44,406 bases of DNA from an uncultured Oscillibacter sp. (GTDB lineage Bacteria; Bacillota; Clostridia; Oscillospirales; Oscillospiraceae): contig CAJTZL010000018.1 of assembly GCA_910583695.1 (NCBI GenBank), positions 1 to 44,406 on the forward strand, in the 5' to 3' direction. The position numbers and the translations under genes are program-made. Below, in pieces: positions 31,122-39,942 of this stretch. The notes under the pieces are model-generated. The model made no database searches, was not told the origin of the DNA, and saw only the letters and a list, made by a program, of their open reading frames with translations. Every line of letters begins with the position of its first letter. Within the stretch, counting starts at the first letter, position 1.

Positions 31122-31139
31122 TTTGACGGCGAAGGGGCT

Positions 31140-31907
31140 ATGTCATTACTTGATGTAAAAGATTTGACGATCCATTTTGGCGGGCTGATCGCTGTTGACC
31201 ATGTGGCCTTTCATGTCGAACAAGGTGAAATCATCAGCATCATCGGTCCCAATGGCGCGGGGAAAACAACTATTTTCAACCTTCTGACCGGACTGTACAA
31301 ACCCACGGAAGGCAGCATTGAATTTGATGGACACCAGATCGCGGGCAAACGCCCCCAGGACATCGTAAGACTGGGCATGGCCCGCACCTTCCAAAATCCA
31401 AAAGTGTTTACAAAGCTGCGTGTGATTGAAAATATCATGGTCGGTTCCCACATCCACACAAATTACAATGCATTGGACGCGGTATTCAGAACACCGAAAT
31501 ACCGGAGGGAGGAGAAAGAGCGCTGTGGAGAGGCGCTGGCATTCCTGGATCGGATGGGCTTTGAAGACAAGAGCGATATGTACGCCGGCTCTCTTCCCTA
31601 TGGCGATCTGCGGCGTCTGGAGATTCTGCGGGCCATGGCCTCCAACGCGAAGCTGCTGCTGCTGGACGAGCCGGCCGCTGGCATGAATCCCCAGGAATCT
31701 GCTCAGCTTGTGGAATTTATCCAGAAAATTGCCAGGGAAGATGGTTATACGGTCATCCTCATTGAGCATGACATGAACGTAGTCATGAATGTGGCGGATC
31801 GCATTTACGTGCTGGACTACGGACAGCTGATTGCCCAGGGGCTTCCTGCGGAGATTCATTCCAATCCTGACGTGATCAGAGCGTACCTGGGAGGGAAGAC
31901 ATCATGA
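31140..31907 (+). CDS. Liv-type ABC importer, ATPase (LivG-like)
   Basis: A 255-residue ATPase. Walker A GPNGAGKTT, Q-loop FQNPKVF, Walker B LLLLDEPAAGMNP, H-loop IEHDMNVVM. The signature motif is SLPYGDLRRLEI, the degenerate YGxxRRLEI form typical of LivG. The C-terminal tail IYVLDYGQLIAQGLPAEI is LivG-specific. The stop overlaps the LivF start by four bases. Confidence 0.95.
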   Translation: MSLLDVKDLTIHFGGLIAVDHVAFHVEQGEIISIIGPNGAGKTTIFNLLTGLYKPTEGSIEFDGHQIAGKRPQDIVRLGMARTFQNPKVFTKLRVIENIMVGSHIHTNYNALDAVFRTPKYRREEKERCGEALAFLDRMGFEDKSDMYAGSLPYGDLRRLEILRAMASNAKLLLLDEPAAGMNPQESAQLVEFIQKIAREDGYTVILIEHDMNVVMNVADRIYVLDYGQLIAQGLPAEIHSNPDVIRAYLGGKTS

Positions 31908-32611
31908 TTTTATCGATTCAGGACCTCCATGTCTATTATGGGAGCATCCACGCACTCAAGGGCATCAGCCTGGAGGTGGACCAGGGCGAGATCGTCACTC
32001 TGATCGGTGCCAACGGAGCGGGCAAAACCACTACCATGGGGGCGATTTCCGGTCTGCTGCCTATCAAAAGCGGCGTCATCACTTTCGAGGGCAAACAGAT
32101 CAGTGGCATGAGCGCCGAAAAGATTACGCCCCTGGGTATTTCCCTCTCGCCTGAGGGCCGTGGGCTGTTCCCCGGCCTTTCCGTAGAGGAGAATCTTCGC
32201 CTGGGTGCGTATCTGAAGAAGGATAAGGACTTCATAGCCCAGCGCTTTGCAGAGATTTATGCCATGTTTCCCCGCTTGAAGGAACGCTATAAGCAGCTGG
32301 CGGGCACGCTCTCCGGCGGAGAGCAACAGATGGTGTCCGTGGGCCGGGCACTGATGTCCGGCCCGAAGCTGGTCATGCTGGACGAGCCATCCATGGGCCT
32401 TGCGCCAAATCTGGTGGATTTCATTTTCGAGACCATCACGAAAATCAACCAGAACGGCGTCAGTGTCCTTCTGGTGGAGCAGAATGCGAACATGGCGTTG
32501 CAGATAGCGGACCGAGGCTATGTGATTTCCACCGGGGAAATCATCCTGTCGGGCACCGGCAAGGAGCTTTTGGAGAACTCGGATGTGCGCAAAGCGTATT
32601 TGGGAGGCTGA
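31904..32611 (+). CDS. Liv-type ABC importer, ATPase (LivF-like)
   Basis: A 235-residue ATPase. Walker A GANGAGKTT, signature LSGGEQQMVSVGRAL (canonical), Walker B LVMLDEPSMGLAP and H-loop LVEQNANMAL, all typical of LivF. It is translationally coupled to LivG and completes the five-gene importer. The flavin reductase gene follows after four bases. Confidence 0.95.
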   Translation: MILSIQDLHVYYGSIHALKGISLEVDQGEIVTLIGANGAGKTTTMGAISGLLPIKSGVITFEGKQISGMSAEKITPLGISLSPEGRGLFPGLSVEENLRLGAYLKKDKDFIAQRFAEIYAMFPRLKERYKQLAGTLSGGEQQMVSVGRALMSGPKLVMLDEPSMGLAPNLVDFIFETITKINQNGVSVLLVEQNANMALQIADRGYVISTGEIILSGTGKELLENSDVRKAYLGG

Positions 32612-32615
32612 CGAA

Positions 32616-33128
32616 ATGGAATTTGCCGTAAATCCGGGCTTGGCGCAAAGGCTGAGTTCCCCCAATCCCTTTGCGTTGGTCACTTCCTGGGATGGGAGCA
32701 AGACCAACGTGATGGCGCTGTCCTGGTGGACCTATTGCAGCAATCATCCCCTGACAGTGGCGGTTTGTATTGGGAATCGGAGCTATTCCGGGGATTGTAT
32801 CGCCGAAAACAAGGAATTTTGCCTTTGCCTTCCCGCCGAGGGCCTGGAAAAAGCAGCCATGGAGGCCGGGGCTTGTTCCGGCCGGAACCGGGACAAAGCA
32901 GCGGAGCTGGGCATCGCTCTGGCACCGGCGGCCGAAGTGGCCCCGTCTTATGTGGAAAAGAGCAGCTTAACGCTGGAGTGCCGGGTGAAGGAGATGCTTT
33001 CCCTGGGCGATCACCGTATGTTTATTGCAGAGGTGGCAGCAATGCATACAAAAGAGGGTTTGAAAAACCTGATGGCGGCGGATGGCTACGCCCGGCTGTC
33101 GGCAGTTGAACTCTGTCAGGGCGAATAA
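32616..33128 (+). CDS. Flavin reductase-family protein
   Basis: A 170-residue split-barrel FMN-binding protein (flavin_reduct family). PNPFALVTSWDGSKTNVMALSWW is the N-terminal FMN-binding region and IGNRSYSGDCIAENKEFCLCLP the second; the C-terminal strand GDHRMFIAEVAAMHT follows. The family reduces flavin or acts as a flavoprotein oxidoreductase. Two adjacent Cys (FCLCLP) and C in ACSGRNRDK are not diagnostic. Start at the ATG at 32616 after GGGAGG. Co-transcribed with the importer, it may carry out a reductive step on the imported compound. Confidence 0.88.
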   Translation: MEFAVNPGLAQRLSSPNPFALVTSWDGSKTNVMALSWWTYCSNHPLTVAVCIGNRSYSGDCIAENKEFCLCLPAEGLEKAAMEAGACSGRNRDKAAELGIALAPAAEVAPSYVEKSSLTLECRVKEMLSLGDHRMFIAEVAAMHTKEGLKNLMAADGYARLSAVELCQGE

Positions 33129-33177
33129 GAAGGGAGAACCTGCCGGGCTCGGAAAAAACCGCTGTGGAATGACAGAT

Positions 33178-33201
33178 GGGCGGCGTCCATCGACGCCGCC
33201 C
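33178..33201 (+). other. Hairpin before the RidA gene
   Basis: A 10-bp GC stem (GGGCGGCGTC with its complement) and a four-base loop, in the 148-base gap after the flavin reductase. The T-run (CCCTTTTGCCCC) comes 17 bases later, so termination would be weak and readthrough to the RidA gene is likely. Confidence 0.4.
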
Positions 33202-33276
33202 ACGCTCGTCTGCGCCCTTTTGCCCCTGGAGTCCGGTCATACAAAGGGAAATCGCCAAGGTTGAAGGAGGAGTTAT

Positions 33277-33738
33277 ATGAAAATTGAAAACAGATTGAAA
33301 GAACTTGGGATTGAGCTGCGCCCCTTGGAGATCCCTGTGGCGAACTATCTGCACGCGAAAGTCTTTGGCGATTGTATCTACGTTTCCGGTTGTGCGCCGA
33401 TCAAAGACGGGATAGCCCTTTATCAAGGTAAGCTGGGCCAGGATTTGACCGTTGAAGAGGGTTACCGGGCCGCCCGAGAGGCGGCGATCAATCTCATCAG
33501 TGTATTGAAATTTGAATTGGGCGATCTGGACCGGGTTGTCAGTATCGTGAAACTCCTGGGGTTTGTAGCCAGCGCAGATGACTTTTTCCAGCAGCCTGCG
33601 GTGATCAACGGCGCCTCAGATCTCATGGTGGAGGTTTTTGGCGATATGGGACGCCATGCCCGTGCCGCGATCGGCGTCAACGCCATTCCAGGAAATTTAT
33701 CGGTGGAGATCGAGATGATCGCTCAATTTCGAGATTGA
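33277..33738 (+). CDS. RidA/YjgF-family imine deaminase
   Basis: A 153-residue RidA-family protein. The core GDCIYVSGCAPIKDG, AAREAAINLISVLK and HARAAIGVNAIPGNLSVEIE contain the conserved Arg (R129) and the Glu of the catalytic site. RidA hydrolyses enamine/imine intermediates such as 2-aminoacrylate formed by dehydratases and desulfidases. Its presence behind the serine-dehydratase-like and CyuA-like enzymes is a direct functional match. Good ribosome site GAAGGAGG. Confidence 0.92.
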   Translation: MKIENRLKELGIELRPLEIPVANYLHAKVFGDCIYVSGCAPIKDGIALYQGKLGQDLTVEEGYRAAREAAINLISVLKFELGDLDRVVSIVKLLGFVASADDFFQQPAVINGASDLMVEVFGDMGRHARAAIGVNAIPGNLSVEIEMIAQFRD

Positions 33739-34674
33739 ATGAGGGAGGAGAGAGCGGCTTACGCGGACCAGGGAGCTGTTCGGTGTTGAAAAGCTGATTG
33801 ACTCTCTGCTCCACCTGAGAGCTCTGCCGGAAGAGCCGAGCTATGACAAGTGGGCAAGTGGATATGAGTAAGGCTCTCTGCCATGTTTGCCGCAACCTCT
33901 CTGTTCTTCAGAAGGGCGGGATGGATGTCATCGCTTTGTAAACGAGTTCAGCGCGCCTTTCCAGATGACGGCGCCTCTGCGAAGGCTTCCTGTACGCCAT
34001 TGCTTCCTGGGCATCGGAGGAGATTGACCGGGATACTACGGGAGAAACGGGCAGCGAGGTTCTGCGGCCATCAAATAAGTTCGTACGACGGCGCACCGAA
34101 GATCCTCTGGCTCAAGCGGCAAGATCCGGAGGCTTACGAACGGACCCGCCATTTTCCGGCAGGAATGGTCTTCACCCGCGCGAAAACCATTGACCGGGAT
34201 GAAATCGATGCCTTCCTGGCGAAGATGGGCTTCAGTCCCCCTTGCAACAGCGCCGGGAAAACAGCAGTGAGTGCCGCCTTTACTGCTGGAGGGGCAGCTG
34301 GCGCAGGCCCAGCCCGCCCAAGCCCCCGCGGGAACGGTCACGCCGGAAGCGGCTGCCGGGCCTTTCTGCGAAGCCCCCTGGCATTACCGGCTCAGGGATT
34401 CATGACCGTAGCTTTGTGGTGCCGGAGACCTGTCAGCTCTCGATGTGCACCAATGCGGCAGGTATGCTCTTCGACTTGGCGCTGCTGGCGGATGGAACGC
34501 CGCGGGATTATGGCAGGCTGACCGACCATGTTTCTGGGGGAGATCCGGCTGCCCGATGGGGAGAGGGCAGCACTTTGCGCCCGATATTTTGAAATCTACA
34601 AGGAGTTTATCCCAGGACCTGTAAATTTATGTCCCGGCTCTGCGGAGCCGGGGGTCAAAGAAAGGAGCATCTGA
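33739..34674. other. Degraded stretch without an intact gene
   Basis: About 900 bases in which frames keep breaking. Pieces that look protein-like occur in different frames: RTRELFGVEKLIDSLLHL near 33760-33870, LYAIASWASEEIDRDTTG near 33990-34050, and APKILWLKRQDPEAYERTRH near 34097-34160. The last resembles an internal motif of FGGY kinases (compare SKILWVRENEPEVFAKT in the kinase at 35034). The longest frame (33883-34521, plus) has no ribosome site and becomes Arg/Ser/Cys-rich like a shadow. A GC hairpin at 34632-34651 precedes the cupin gene. I read this as decayed foreign or duplicated DNA inside the operon. Confidence 0.5.
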
Positions 34675-35013
34675 ATGGAGAGATTGGGAAAGATTGTCCG
34701 GGCCATCGAGGCAAAGACCGTCATGGATGAACAGGAGCTTTTCCGGGAGTATTTCCACACAGAGAAAATCACGGTGGGTGTTTCCACGCTCCGTCCCGGT
34801 GCCGTAGGGGGGGTGGATACCGGCCACGCCGTGGCGGATGAGGTATTCTACTGCGCGGCAGGCCATGTCTTGTGCTACTTCCCAGAGGACGACACCTATT
34901 ATGAGCTGTTGGCAGGGGATGCGCTGCTGATTCCGCCGGCCACCGGGCACAAGCTCTATAACATTGGGGAAGAGAATGCGGTGATTGTGTGCAGCTGCGC
35001 GCCGCATCCTTGA
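34675..35013 (+). CDS. Small cupin-fold protein
   Basis: A 112-residue single-cupin protein. The two cupin motifs are visible but reduced: VADEVFYCAAGHVLCYF and LLAGDALLIPPATGHKLYNIG. Two metal ligands, H in DTGHAVADE and H in ATGHKLYN, could bind a metal. Small cupins of this sort in sugar operons are often sugar-phosphate isomerases or sensors. It is preceded by AAAGGAGC and followed 20 bases later by the FGGY kinase, so it opens the second half of the operon. Confidence 0.82.
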   Translation: MERLGKIVRAIEAKTVMDEQELFREYFHTEKITVGVSTLRPGAVGGVDTGHAVADEVFYCAAGHVLCYFPEDDTYYELLAGDALLIPPATGHKLYNIGEENAVIVCSCAPHP

Positions 35014-35033
35014 TTAAAGAGAGGAGCGAGGCT

Positions 35034-36554
35034 ATGGCAAACTATATTATCGGTCTGGACCTGGGCACGACGGCCCTGAAGATTGCCATTTTTGATCAGG
35101 CCGGCAATTTGATGGGGGTCTCTACCCAGGAGTACCAGCTGATCACGCCTGAGGTCAATTATGTGGAGGAGGACCTGGAGGTCTATTGGGACTCTTTTAA
35201 AAAGGGCTTGGGAGAGCTGCTGGCGGAGACCGGCGTAGAGCCGGCATCCATCATTGCCTTGGCCATGAGCGCGCAGGGGGAGACCTTGGCCTTCCTGGAT
35301 AAAGACGGCAAGCCCCTGCGCAATGCCATCGTGTGGCTGGACAACCGGGCGCAGCGGCAGGCGGACAAGCTGCGGGAGGCTCTGGGCGGCGACGAGGTCT
35401 GCTATCGCAGGACCGGCCAAGTCAGCTTTGAGGCATGCTGGCCCGCTTCCAAGATCCTGTGGGTCCGGGAGAACGAGCCGGAGGTCTTTGCAAAGACGGC
35501 AAAGTTCGTTCTGCTGGAGGATTACTTCATCTACCGCATGTGCGGCAGATATGTGGCGGAGGGTTCCCTGCTCTGCTCCACCACCTACTGGGATATCAAT
35601 ACCAGAAAATACTGGCCGGAGATGCTGGAGCAACTGGGCATCCGGGAGGATCAACTCCCTGAGATCCGAGAATCCGGCGAGGCGGTGGCCCCGCTGCTGC
35701 CGGAAATTGCCCGAGAGCTGGGATTGACCACAAATCTGATGATCTGCACCGGGGCGCTGGACCAAAGTGCCGGAGCCATGGGCGTTGGCAATGTGCGGGA
35801 GGGCATGATTTCCGAGAACATCGGTGCGGCGCTGGCCATCTGCGTTCCGGTGAACAAGCCGGTGTTCGACCCTAATCGGCAGATGCCCCTGCACTACTTC
35901 CCCCTGCCGAATACTTATATGATCCACACCTTTACCAACGGCGGCATGACGCTGCGCTGGTTCCGGGATTTGTTCTGTCAGGCGGAGTTGAATGTGGGCG
36001 GGCTGTCGGGGATGGACGCCTATGACATCATCGGCAGGGAAGCTGCCCAGGTGCCTCCGGGCAGTGATGGGCTGATCATGCTGCCCCATTTGGCGGGCTC
36101 TTTGGCCCCGGATGTGAAGTCCAGCGCCAAGGGCGCATTCTACGGATTTACCCTGCTGCACAAGAAGGGGCATTTCGCTAGAGCCATTATGGAGAGTCTG
36201 GCCTATATTGTCCGGCGGAACCTGGAGGTGCTGGAAGGCATGGGCATCCAGGTGAGCGAAATCAGGTCTCTGGGAGGCGGCTCTAAGAGCCCGGTTTGGA
36301 ATCAGATCAAAGCGGATGTCCTGGGCTGCAAGCTGATGACCATGACGACGAAGGAGGCGGCCTGCCTGGGCGCGGCCATTCTGGCGGGAAAGGCGGTGGG
36401 CCTGTTTCCCAGTGTTTACGAGGCGATTGAGGGTATGAGCCACGTAAAGGAAGAGTTTTTCCCCAATTCGGAGATCAAGCCGGTCTACGACCGCTGCTTT
36501 GCCGGGTATAAGGACCTCTTCAAGAGCTTGGACGGGATGTTTGATCAGTATTGA
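35034..36554 (+). CDS. FGGY-family carbohydrate kinase (copy 2, xylulokinase-like)
   Basis: A 506-residue sugar kinase. Start at the ATG at 35034 after GAGAGGAG; the frame is open 15 codons earlier inside the cupin gene. N-lobe YIIGLDLGTTALKIAIFD, substrate region LAMSAQGETLAFLD and NAIVWLDNRAQ, catalytic Asp in TGALDQSAGAMGVG, and C-lobe SLGGGSKSPVWNQIKADVLG, all standard. It is closest to the xylulokinase/fuculokinase group. The FGGY members cannot be assigned to one sugar by pattern. It phosphorylates a ketose or polyol for the aldolase or epimerase genes that follow. Confidence 0.94.
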   Translation: MANYIIGLDLGTTALKIAIFDQAGNLMGVSTQEYQLITPEVNYVEEDLEVYWDSFKKGLGELLAETGVEPASIIALAMSAQGETLAFLDKDGKPLRNAIVWLDNRAQRQADKLREALGGDEVCYRRTGQVSFEACWPASKILWVRENEPEVFAKTAKFVLLEDYFIYRMCGRYVAEGSLLCSTTYWDINTRKYWPEMLEQLGIREDQLPEIRESGEAVAPLLPEIARELGLTTNLMICTGALDQSAGAMGVGNVREGMISENIGAALAICVPVNKPVFDPNRQMPLHYFPLPNTYMIHTFTNGGMTLRWFRDLFCQAELNVGGLSGMDAYDIIGREAAQVPPGSDGLIMLPHLAGSLAPDVKSSAKGAFYGFTLLHKKGHFARAIMESLAYIVRRNLEVLEGMGIQVSEIRSLGGGSKSPVWNQIKADVLGCKLMTMTTKEAACLGAAILAGKAVGLFPSVYEAIEGMSHVKEEFFPNSEIKPVYDRCFAGYKDLFKSLDGMFDQY

Positions 36555-36601
36555 TGGCTCGGGACGAGCTGATATTTTGAATATGAAGGAGAGAATGGAC
36601 C

Positions 36602-37276
36602 ATGAAACCTGAACTGATTGTCATGTTGACCCACAATGACCGGACCGTAGAAAACGCCATTGAAATTTACCGGGAATGCCGGAACAGCAAGGCCAAATTT
36701 TGGGGTTTTAAGGAAGTGGGCCTGCCCATCGGGAAGATGAAGGAACTCTGCGCCATGATGAAAGCCGACGGCAAGACCACCTTTCTGGAAATTGTGGCCT
36801 ATACGGAGGAGGAGTGCCTGGCCGGGGCCCAGTATGCCGTAGACTGCGGCTTTGACTACCTGATGGGCACGATGTACTTTGACTCCGTGCGGGACTTGGT
36901 GAAGAACGCGGGAATCAAGTACATGCCCTTTGTGGGCGACGTGCGGGACCGCCCCAGCGTGGTGTATGGGACCATCGAGGACACCATCAAAGAGGGTGTG
37001 GAGCTACTGAAGTCGGGAAAAGTCGACGGTATTGATCTGCTGGGCTACCGCTTCGTGGGGGATGCGGTGAAACTGAACCACGATTTTGTAGAGACGGTCC
37101 AGCCCTATGGTCCGGTATGTCTGGCGGGGAGCGTCTCCAGCTATCAGCGTTTGGACGAGGTGGCGTATGCCGGTTCTTGGGCGTTTACCATTGGAGGGGC
37201 TTTCTTTGAAAACAAGTTTGAGGGCACCTTTGCCGAACAGATTGACAAGGTAGTTCAATACATGGCCGCGAAGTAA
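36602..37276 (+). CDS. Uncharacterised TIM-barrel-type protein
   Basis: A 224-residue soluble protein, recognized only as a conserved beta/alpha-barrel family of gut Firmicutes sugar clusters. It starts ELIVMLTHNDRTVENAIEIY and has FWGFKEVGLPIGKMKEL, TTFLEIVAYTEEECL, FDYLMGTMYF and AFTIGGAFFENKF. The last resembles the phosphate-binding end of KDPG- or tagatose-bisphosphate-type aldolase barrels. Lys in GFKEVG and Glu in TFLEIV are candidates for active-site residues. No reaction is known to me. It lies between the kinase and the sugar isomerase, so it probably acts on the phosphorylated intermediate. Confidence 0.8.
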   Translation: MKPELIVMLTHNDRTVENAIEIYRECRNSKAKFWGFKEVGLPIGKMKELCAMMKADGKTTFLEIVAYTEEECLAGAQYAVDCGFDYLMGTMYFDSVRDLVKNAGIKYMPFVGDVRDRPSVVYGTIEDTIKEGVELLKSGKVDGIDLLGYRFVGDAVKLNHDFVETVQPYGPVCLAGSVSSYQRLDEVAYAGSWAFTIGGAFFENKFEGTFAEQIDKVVQYMAAK

Positions 37277-37314
37277 ACCGGAACGCCGGGAGCTTCAGGT
37301 AGGAGGAGGGGAAC

Positions 37315-38145
37315 ATGAAATTTGGATGCATGTCGCTGGACTTCAAGCGCTTTCCCCTGGAGCATTGCTTCCGGCTGGCGGGTGCCTATGGCATGGACGG
37401 GCTGGAAATTTTCTGTGCCAGAAAACACATTCATCTGCCCAGCTTTACCGCGAAGGACGCGGGAGTGATTCGGGGATACAAAAAGCGGTATGGCGTGGAG
37501 GTTCCCATGCTGACGCCCAATACCCTGGGGCAGGACTTGAACATCTGTTCCGTGGACCCCGCTGAACGGAAGGAGGTTCTGGCATTGCTGAAGCAGGGCG
37601 TGGACGCGGCAGAGATGATCGAGGCGCCGCGGCTGCTCATTACCGCGGATCATCCGGGCTATTTCCGGGATGACCAGGAGGTCTGGGCCCTCCTGGTGGA
37701 GAGCGTGGGGGAGCTGGCGGCTTACGCGGAGAAAAAGAATGTGAGGATCGTCATGGAGCCGGTGACTCCTATGGAAAGCCCGGTTGTGACGACGGCCAGG
37801 GACTGTCTGAGGCTGTTCCAGGATGTAAACAGCCCGGCCCTTTACGCCATGCTGGACGTGGTGCCCCCAATGGTGGTTCACGAGCCCTTTTCCCAGTATT
37901 TTGAGCTTCTGGGGGAGCGGATGGACTATATCCACATCTGCAATACGGACGGCGTCACGGATGCTCACCTCCGTCTGGAGCAGGGAGTGCTGCCGGTGGC
38001 GGACGCCATCAACACCTTTCTGCATCATGGATATCAGGGCTATGTGACGGCGGAGCTCTATACAGAGTGCTTCCGGGATCCGGAGCTGATGCTGTCCAAT
38101 ACTGTGCGGGCCCTGGGACGGATTCGCACGGAGCTGGGCGTGTGA
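37315..38145 (+). CDS. Sugar phosphate isomerase/epimerase (xylose-isomerase-like TIM barrel)
   Basis: A 276-residue AP-endonuclease-2/xylose-isomerase-fold protein. The pattern is MDGLEIF early, Glu of VRIVMEPVTPMES (metal ligand), MLDVVPPMVV, YIHICNTDG (His) and VTAELYTECF (Glu), matching the four metal ligands of IolE/Dte/D-tagatose-3-epimerase-like proteins. A ribosome site GTAGGAGGAGG precedes the start. Substrate not predictable; keto-sugar 3-epimerase or isomerase activity fits the pathway. Confidence 0.9.
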   Translation: MKFGCMSLDFKRFPLEHCFRLAGAYGMDGLEIFCARKHIHLPSFTAKDAGVIRGYKKRYGVEVPMLTPNTLGQDLNICSVDPAERKEVLALLKQGVDAAEMIEAPRLLITADHPGYFRDDQEVWALLVESVGELAAYAEKKNVRIVMEPVTPMESPVVTTARDCLRLFQDVNSPALYAMLDVVPPMVVHEPFSQYFELLGERMDYIHICNTDGVTDAHLRLEQGVLPVADAINTFLHHGYQGYVTAELYTECFRDPELMLSNTVRALGRIRTELGV

Positions 38146-38187
38146 CGGGCGCTTTCTTCAGTTGTTTTGAAAGGACGTACGATTGAT

Positions 38188-39468
38188 ATGTTAAAACTGA
38201 CACCCTATGAACAGCAGATGCTGGACGGCGAATTTGGCCGCTATAAGCAGCTTGCCATGGAGCAGGTGGTAAAATATGCAAAAGTGCTGGGGGCGGAGGA
38301 GCTGATTCCCATTACCAAAGTCCACTTGAATATGGGCATTCCACCGTTGGACTACGGCGTGGACGACGATTTCAACGAGGCGTTCCGCCGGGTGTACATG
38401 GCGGTGGATGAGAAGATTTTATTCGAGGGATTCTCCTCGGAGTGCTTCGTCCAGACGGACGGCGGCGCAGTGGATCAGTATGATCCCAAGCCTATGCGGC
38501 ATTCTCAGGAGATGTGCGACCTGAACCGCGAGCGGGAGCTGATCTCCGCCAGAGGCGGCACCAGCATCGTGGGTTCCTGCACGCCGTATCTGGCAGGCTG
38601 GCTGCCCATGCGGGGGGAGCACTTTGTCACCACGGAGTCCAGCAACGTGCTGTTCTGCAACGCGGTTTTGGGAGCCATGGGCAATGCCAACGGCACCGCC
38701 TCCTGCGCTTGGTCCGCCATCACCGGCCGAGGTCCCAAGTGGGGCCTGCACGTCCCGGAGAATCGTTATGCCTCCGTGGAGTTCCGGATCGAGTGCCAAT
38801 GTGAAACGCCCCAAGACTGGGATGTGATTGGCTATACCCTGGGCAGAATGTCAAAGCTGAATAAAATCCCCGTGCTGACAGGCAGTTTCCATGGGCTGGA
38901 TATCATCCGCCTCAAGCGGATGTTCTCCGCTATCGCCACCACCAGTGGTCTGGAGATGTTGCACATCGAGGGATTCACTCCTGAAGCGCCTACCAAGGAA
39001 GCCGCACTGGGAGGAAAGACCGACTGGCCGGTGTACCACATCACGCAGGAGGAATATGACGAGTCTTTCCGGCGGCTGTGTGACAAAGGCAACGCCCCTG
39101 TCCAGCTGGTTTCGTGCGGCTGCCCCCACTATACCCTTCAGGAGATTCGGGACTGCGCCAATTACATCAAGGGCAAGCATGTCAAAGAGGGCGTAACCCT
39201 GATTTTCTGGACGAACTCCTCCATTCGTGAGGCGGCTCGACTGTCCGGCTATCTGGATATCATTGAGGCCGCCGGAGCTACCATTGGCACCAACGGCTGC
39301 CCGCTGGTGCAGGGGGCAGCTTGCTATGAGGGTGTGACAGGGATGGCAGTGGACGCTGCCAAGCAGGCCCACTATAACCGCTCGTATTTGAAAAACGGGC
39401 ATATGTTTTACGGTACAATGGAACAGTGCGTGGACGCGGCAGTAAGCGGCGTTTGGGAGGAACGGTAA
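38188..39468 (+). CDS. Aconitase X catalytic (large) subunit
   Basis: A 426-residue protein of the AcnX family, here starting MLKLTPYEQQMLDGEFG at the ATG at 38188; a TTG seven codons upstream is the alternative. The family hallmark region around residues 128-190 is present: GSCTPYLAGWLPMRG (C131), FVTTESSNVLFCNAVLGA and AITGRGPKWGLHVPENRY. Further on come CGCPHY and TNGCPLVQG, Cys-containing segments fitting the Fe-S cluster. Known AcnX enzymes dehydrate cis-3-hydroxyproline or mevalonate-5-phosphate. This one, in a sugar cluster, should dehydrate some hydroxy acid. The small subunit follows after one base. Confidence 0.92.
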   Translation: MLKLTPYEQQMLDGEFGRYKQLAMEQVVKYAKVLGAEELIPITKVHLNMGIPPLDYGVDDDFNEAFRRVYMAVDEKILFEGFSSECFVQTDGGAVDQYDPKPMRHSQEMCDLNRERELISARGGTSIVGSCTPYLAGWLPMRGEHFVTTESSNVLFCNAVLGAMGNANGTASCAWSAITGRGPKWGLHVPENRYASVEFRIECQCETPQDWDVIGYTLGRMSKLNKIPVLTGSFHGLDIIRLKRMFSAIATTSGLEMLHIEGFTPEAPTKEAALGGKTDWPVYHITQEEYDESFRRLCDKGNAPVQLVSCGCPHYTLQEIRDCANYIKGKHVKEGVTLIFWTNSSIREAARLSGYLDIIEAAGATIGTNGCPLVQGAACYEGVTGMAVDAAKQAHYNRSYLKNGHMFYGTMEQCVDAAVSGVWEER

Positions 39469-39469
39469 C

Positions 39470-39895
39470 ATGGGAAAGACGATTGTAATCAAGGGCCGTC
39501 CGGCTCTGGGTGGTGTGGCAGAAGGCTATGCCATGGTCTGTCCCAACAGTATTCAGGGCTGGGCGGGCATCGACCCGAGAAGTGGCAAAATCCTGGAAAA
39601 GGGGCATGTTCATGAGGGGGAGCTGTATGATGGCAAGATCCTGGTGGTTCCCTGCTCCCGCGGCTCCTGTGGCTGGTCCTGTCAGTTCCACGGTCCGCTG
39701 GACAACCTAAATATGCGTCCCGCCGGCTGGGTGGTCACTCAGATCGACTCCAAGATCGGCACGGCCGCCGTGATTGTAAACCGGCCTATGGTGGCGGACT
39801 TTACAGATGTGGACCCCTGCGAGGTAATCCATGACGGAGACTATGTAGTGGTCAACGGAGATGATGGGACTGTCACTATCACCCGGGAGGAATAA
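39470..39895 (+). CDS. Aconitase X swivel (small) subunit, DUF126 type
   Basis: A 141-residue protein of the AcnX swivel-domain family: IVIKGRPALGGVAEGYAMVC, then FHGPLD-free SIQGWAGIDPRSGKILEKGH, VVPCSRGSCGWS and AAVIVNRPMVADFTD. In the cis-3-hydroxyproline dehydratases the SxGS region near SRGSCGWS supplies a catalytic serine; the same stretch is present here. It forms a heterodimer with the large subunit, in contrast to fused members. Coupled by a one-base gap. Confidence 0.92.
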   Translation: MGKTIVIKGRPALGGVAEGYAMVCPNSIQGWAGIDPRSGKILEKGHVHEGELYDGKILVVPCSRGSCGWSCQFHGPLDNLNMRPAGWVVTQIDSKIGTAAVIVNRPMVADFTDVDPCEVIHDGDYVVVNGDDGTVTITREE

Positions 39896-39942
39896 AGAAT
39901 CCACTTGGGGGCCAATTCTATTATAGTAAAGGAGAGAAGACT

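Noticed and set aside
31146..31859. Minus-strand frame antisense to the LivG-like gene (and similar ones antisense to LivM, LivF and AcnX)
   Set aside because: The plus strand encodes unmistakable ABC and dehydratase motifs; the antisense products are His/Gln-rich shadows.
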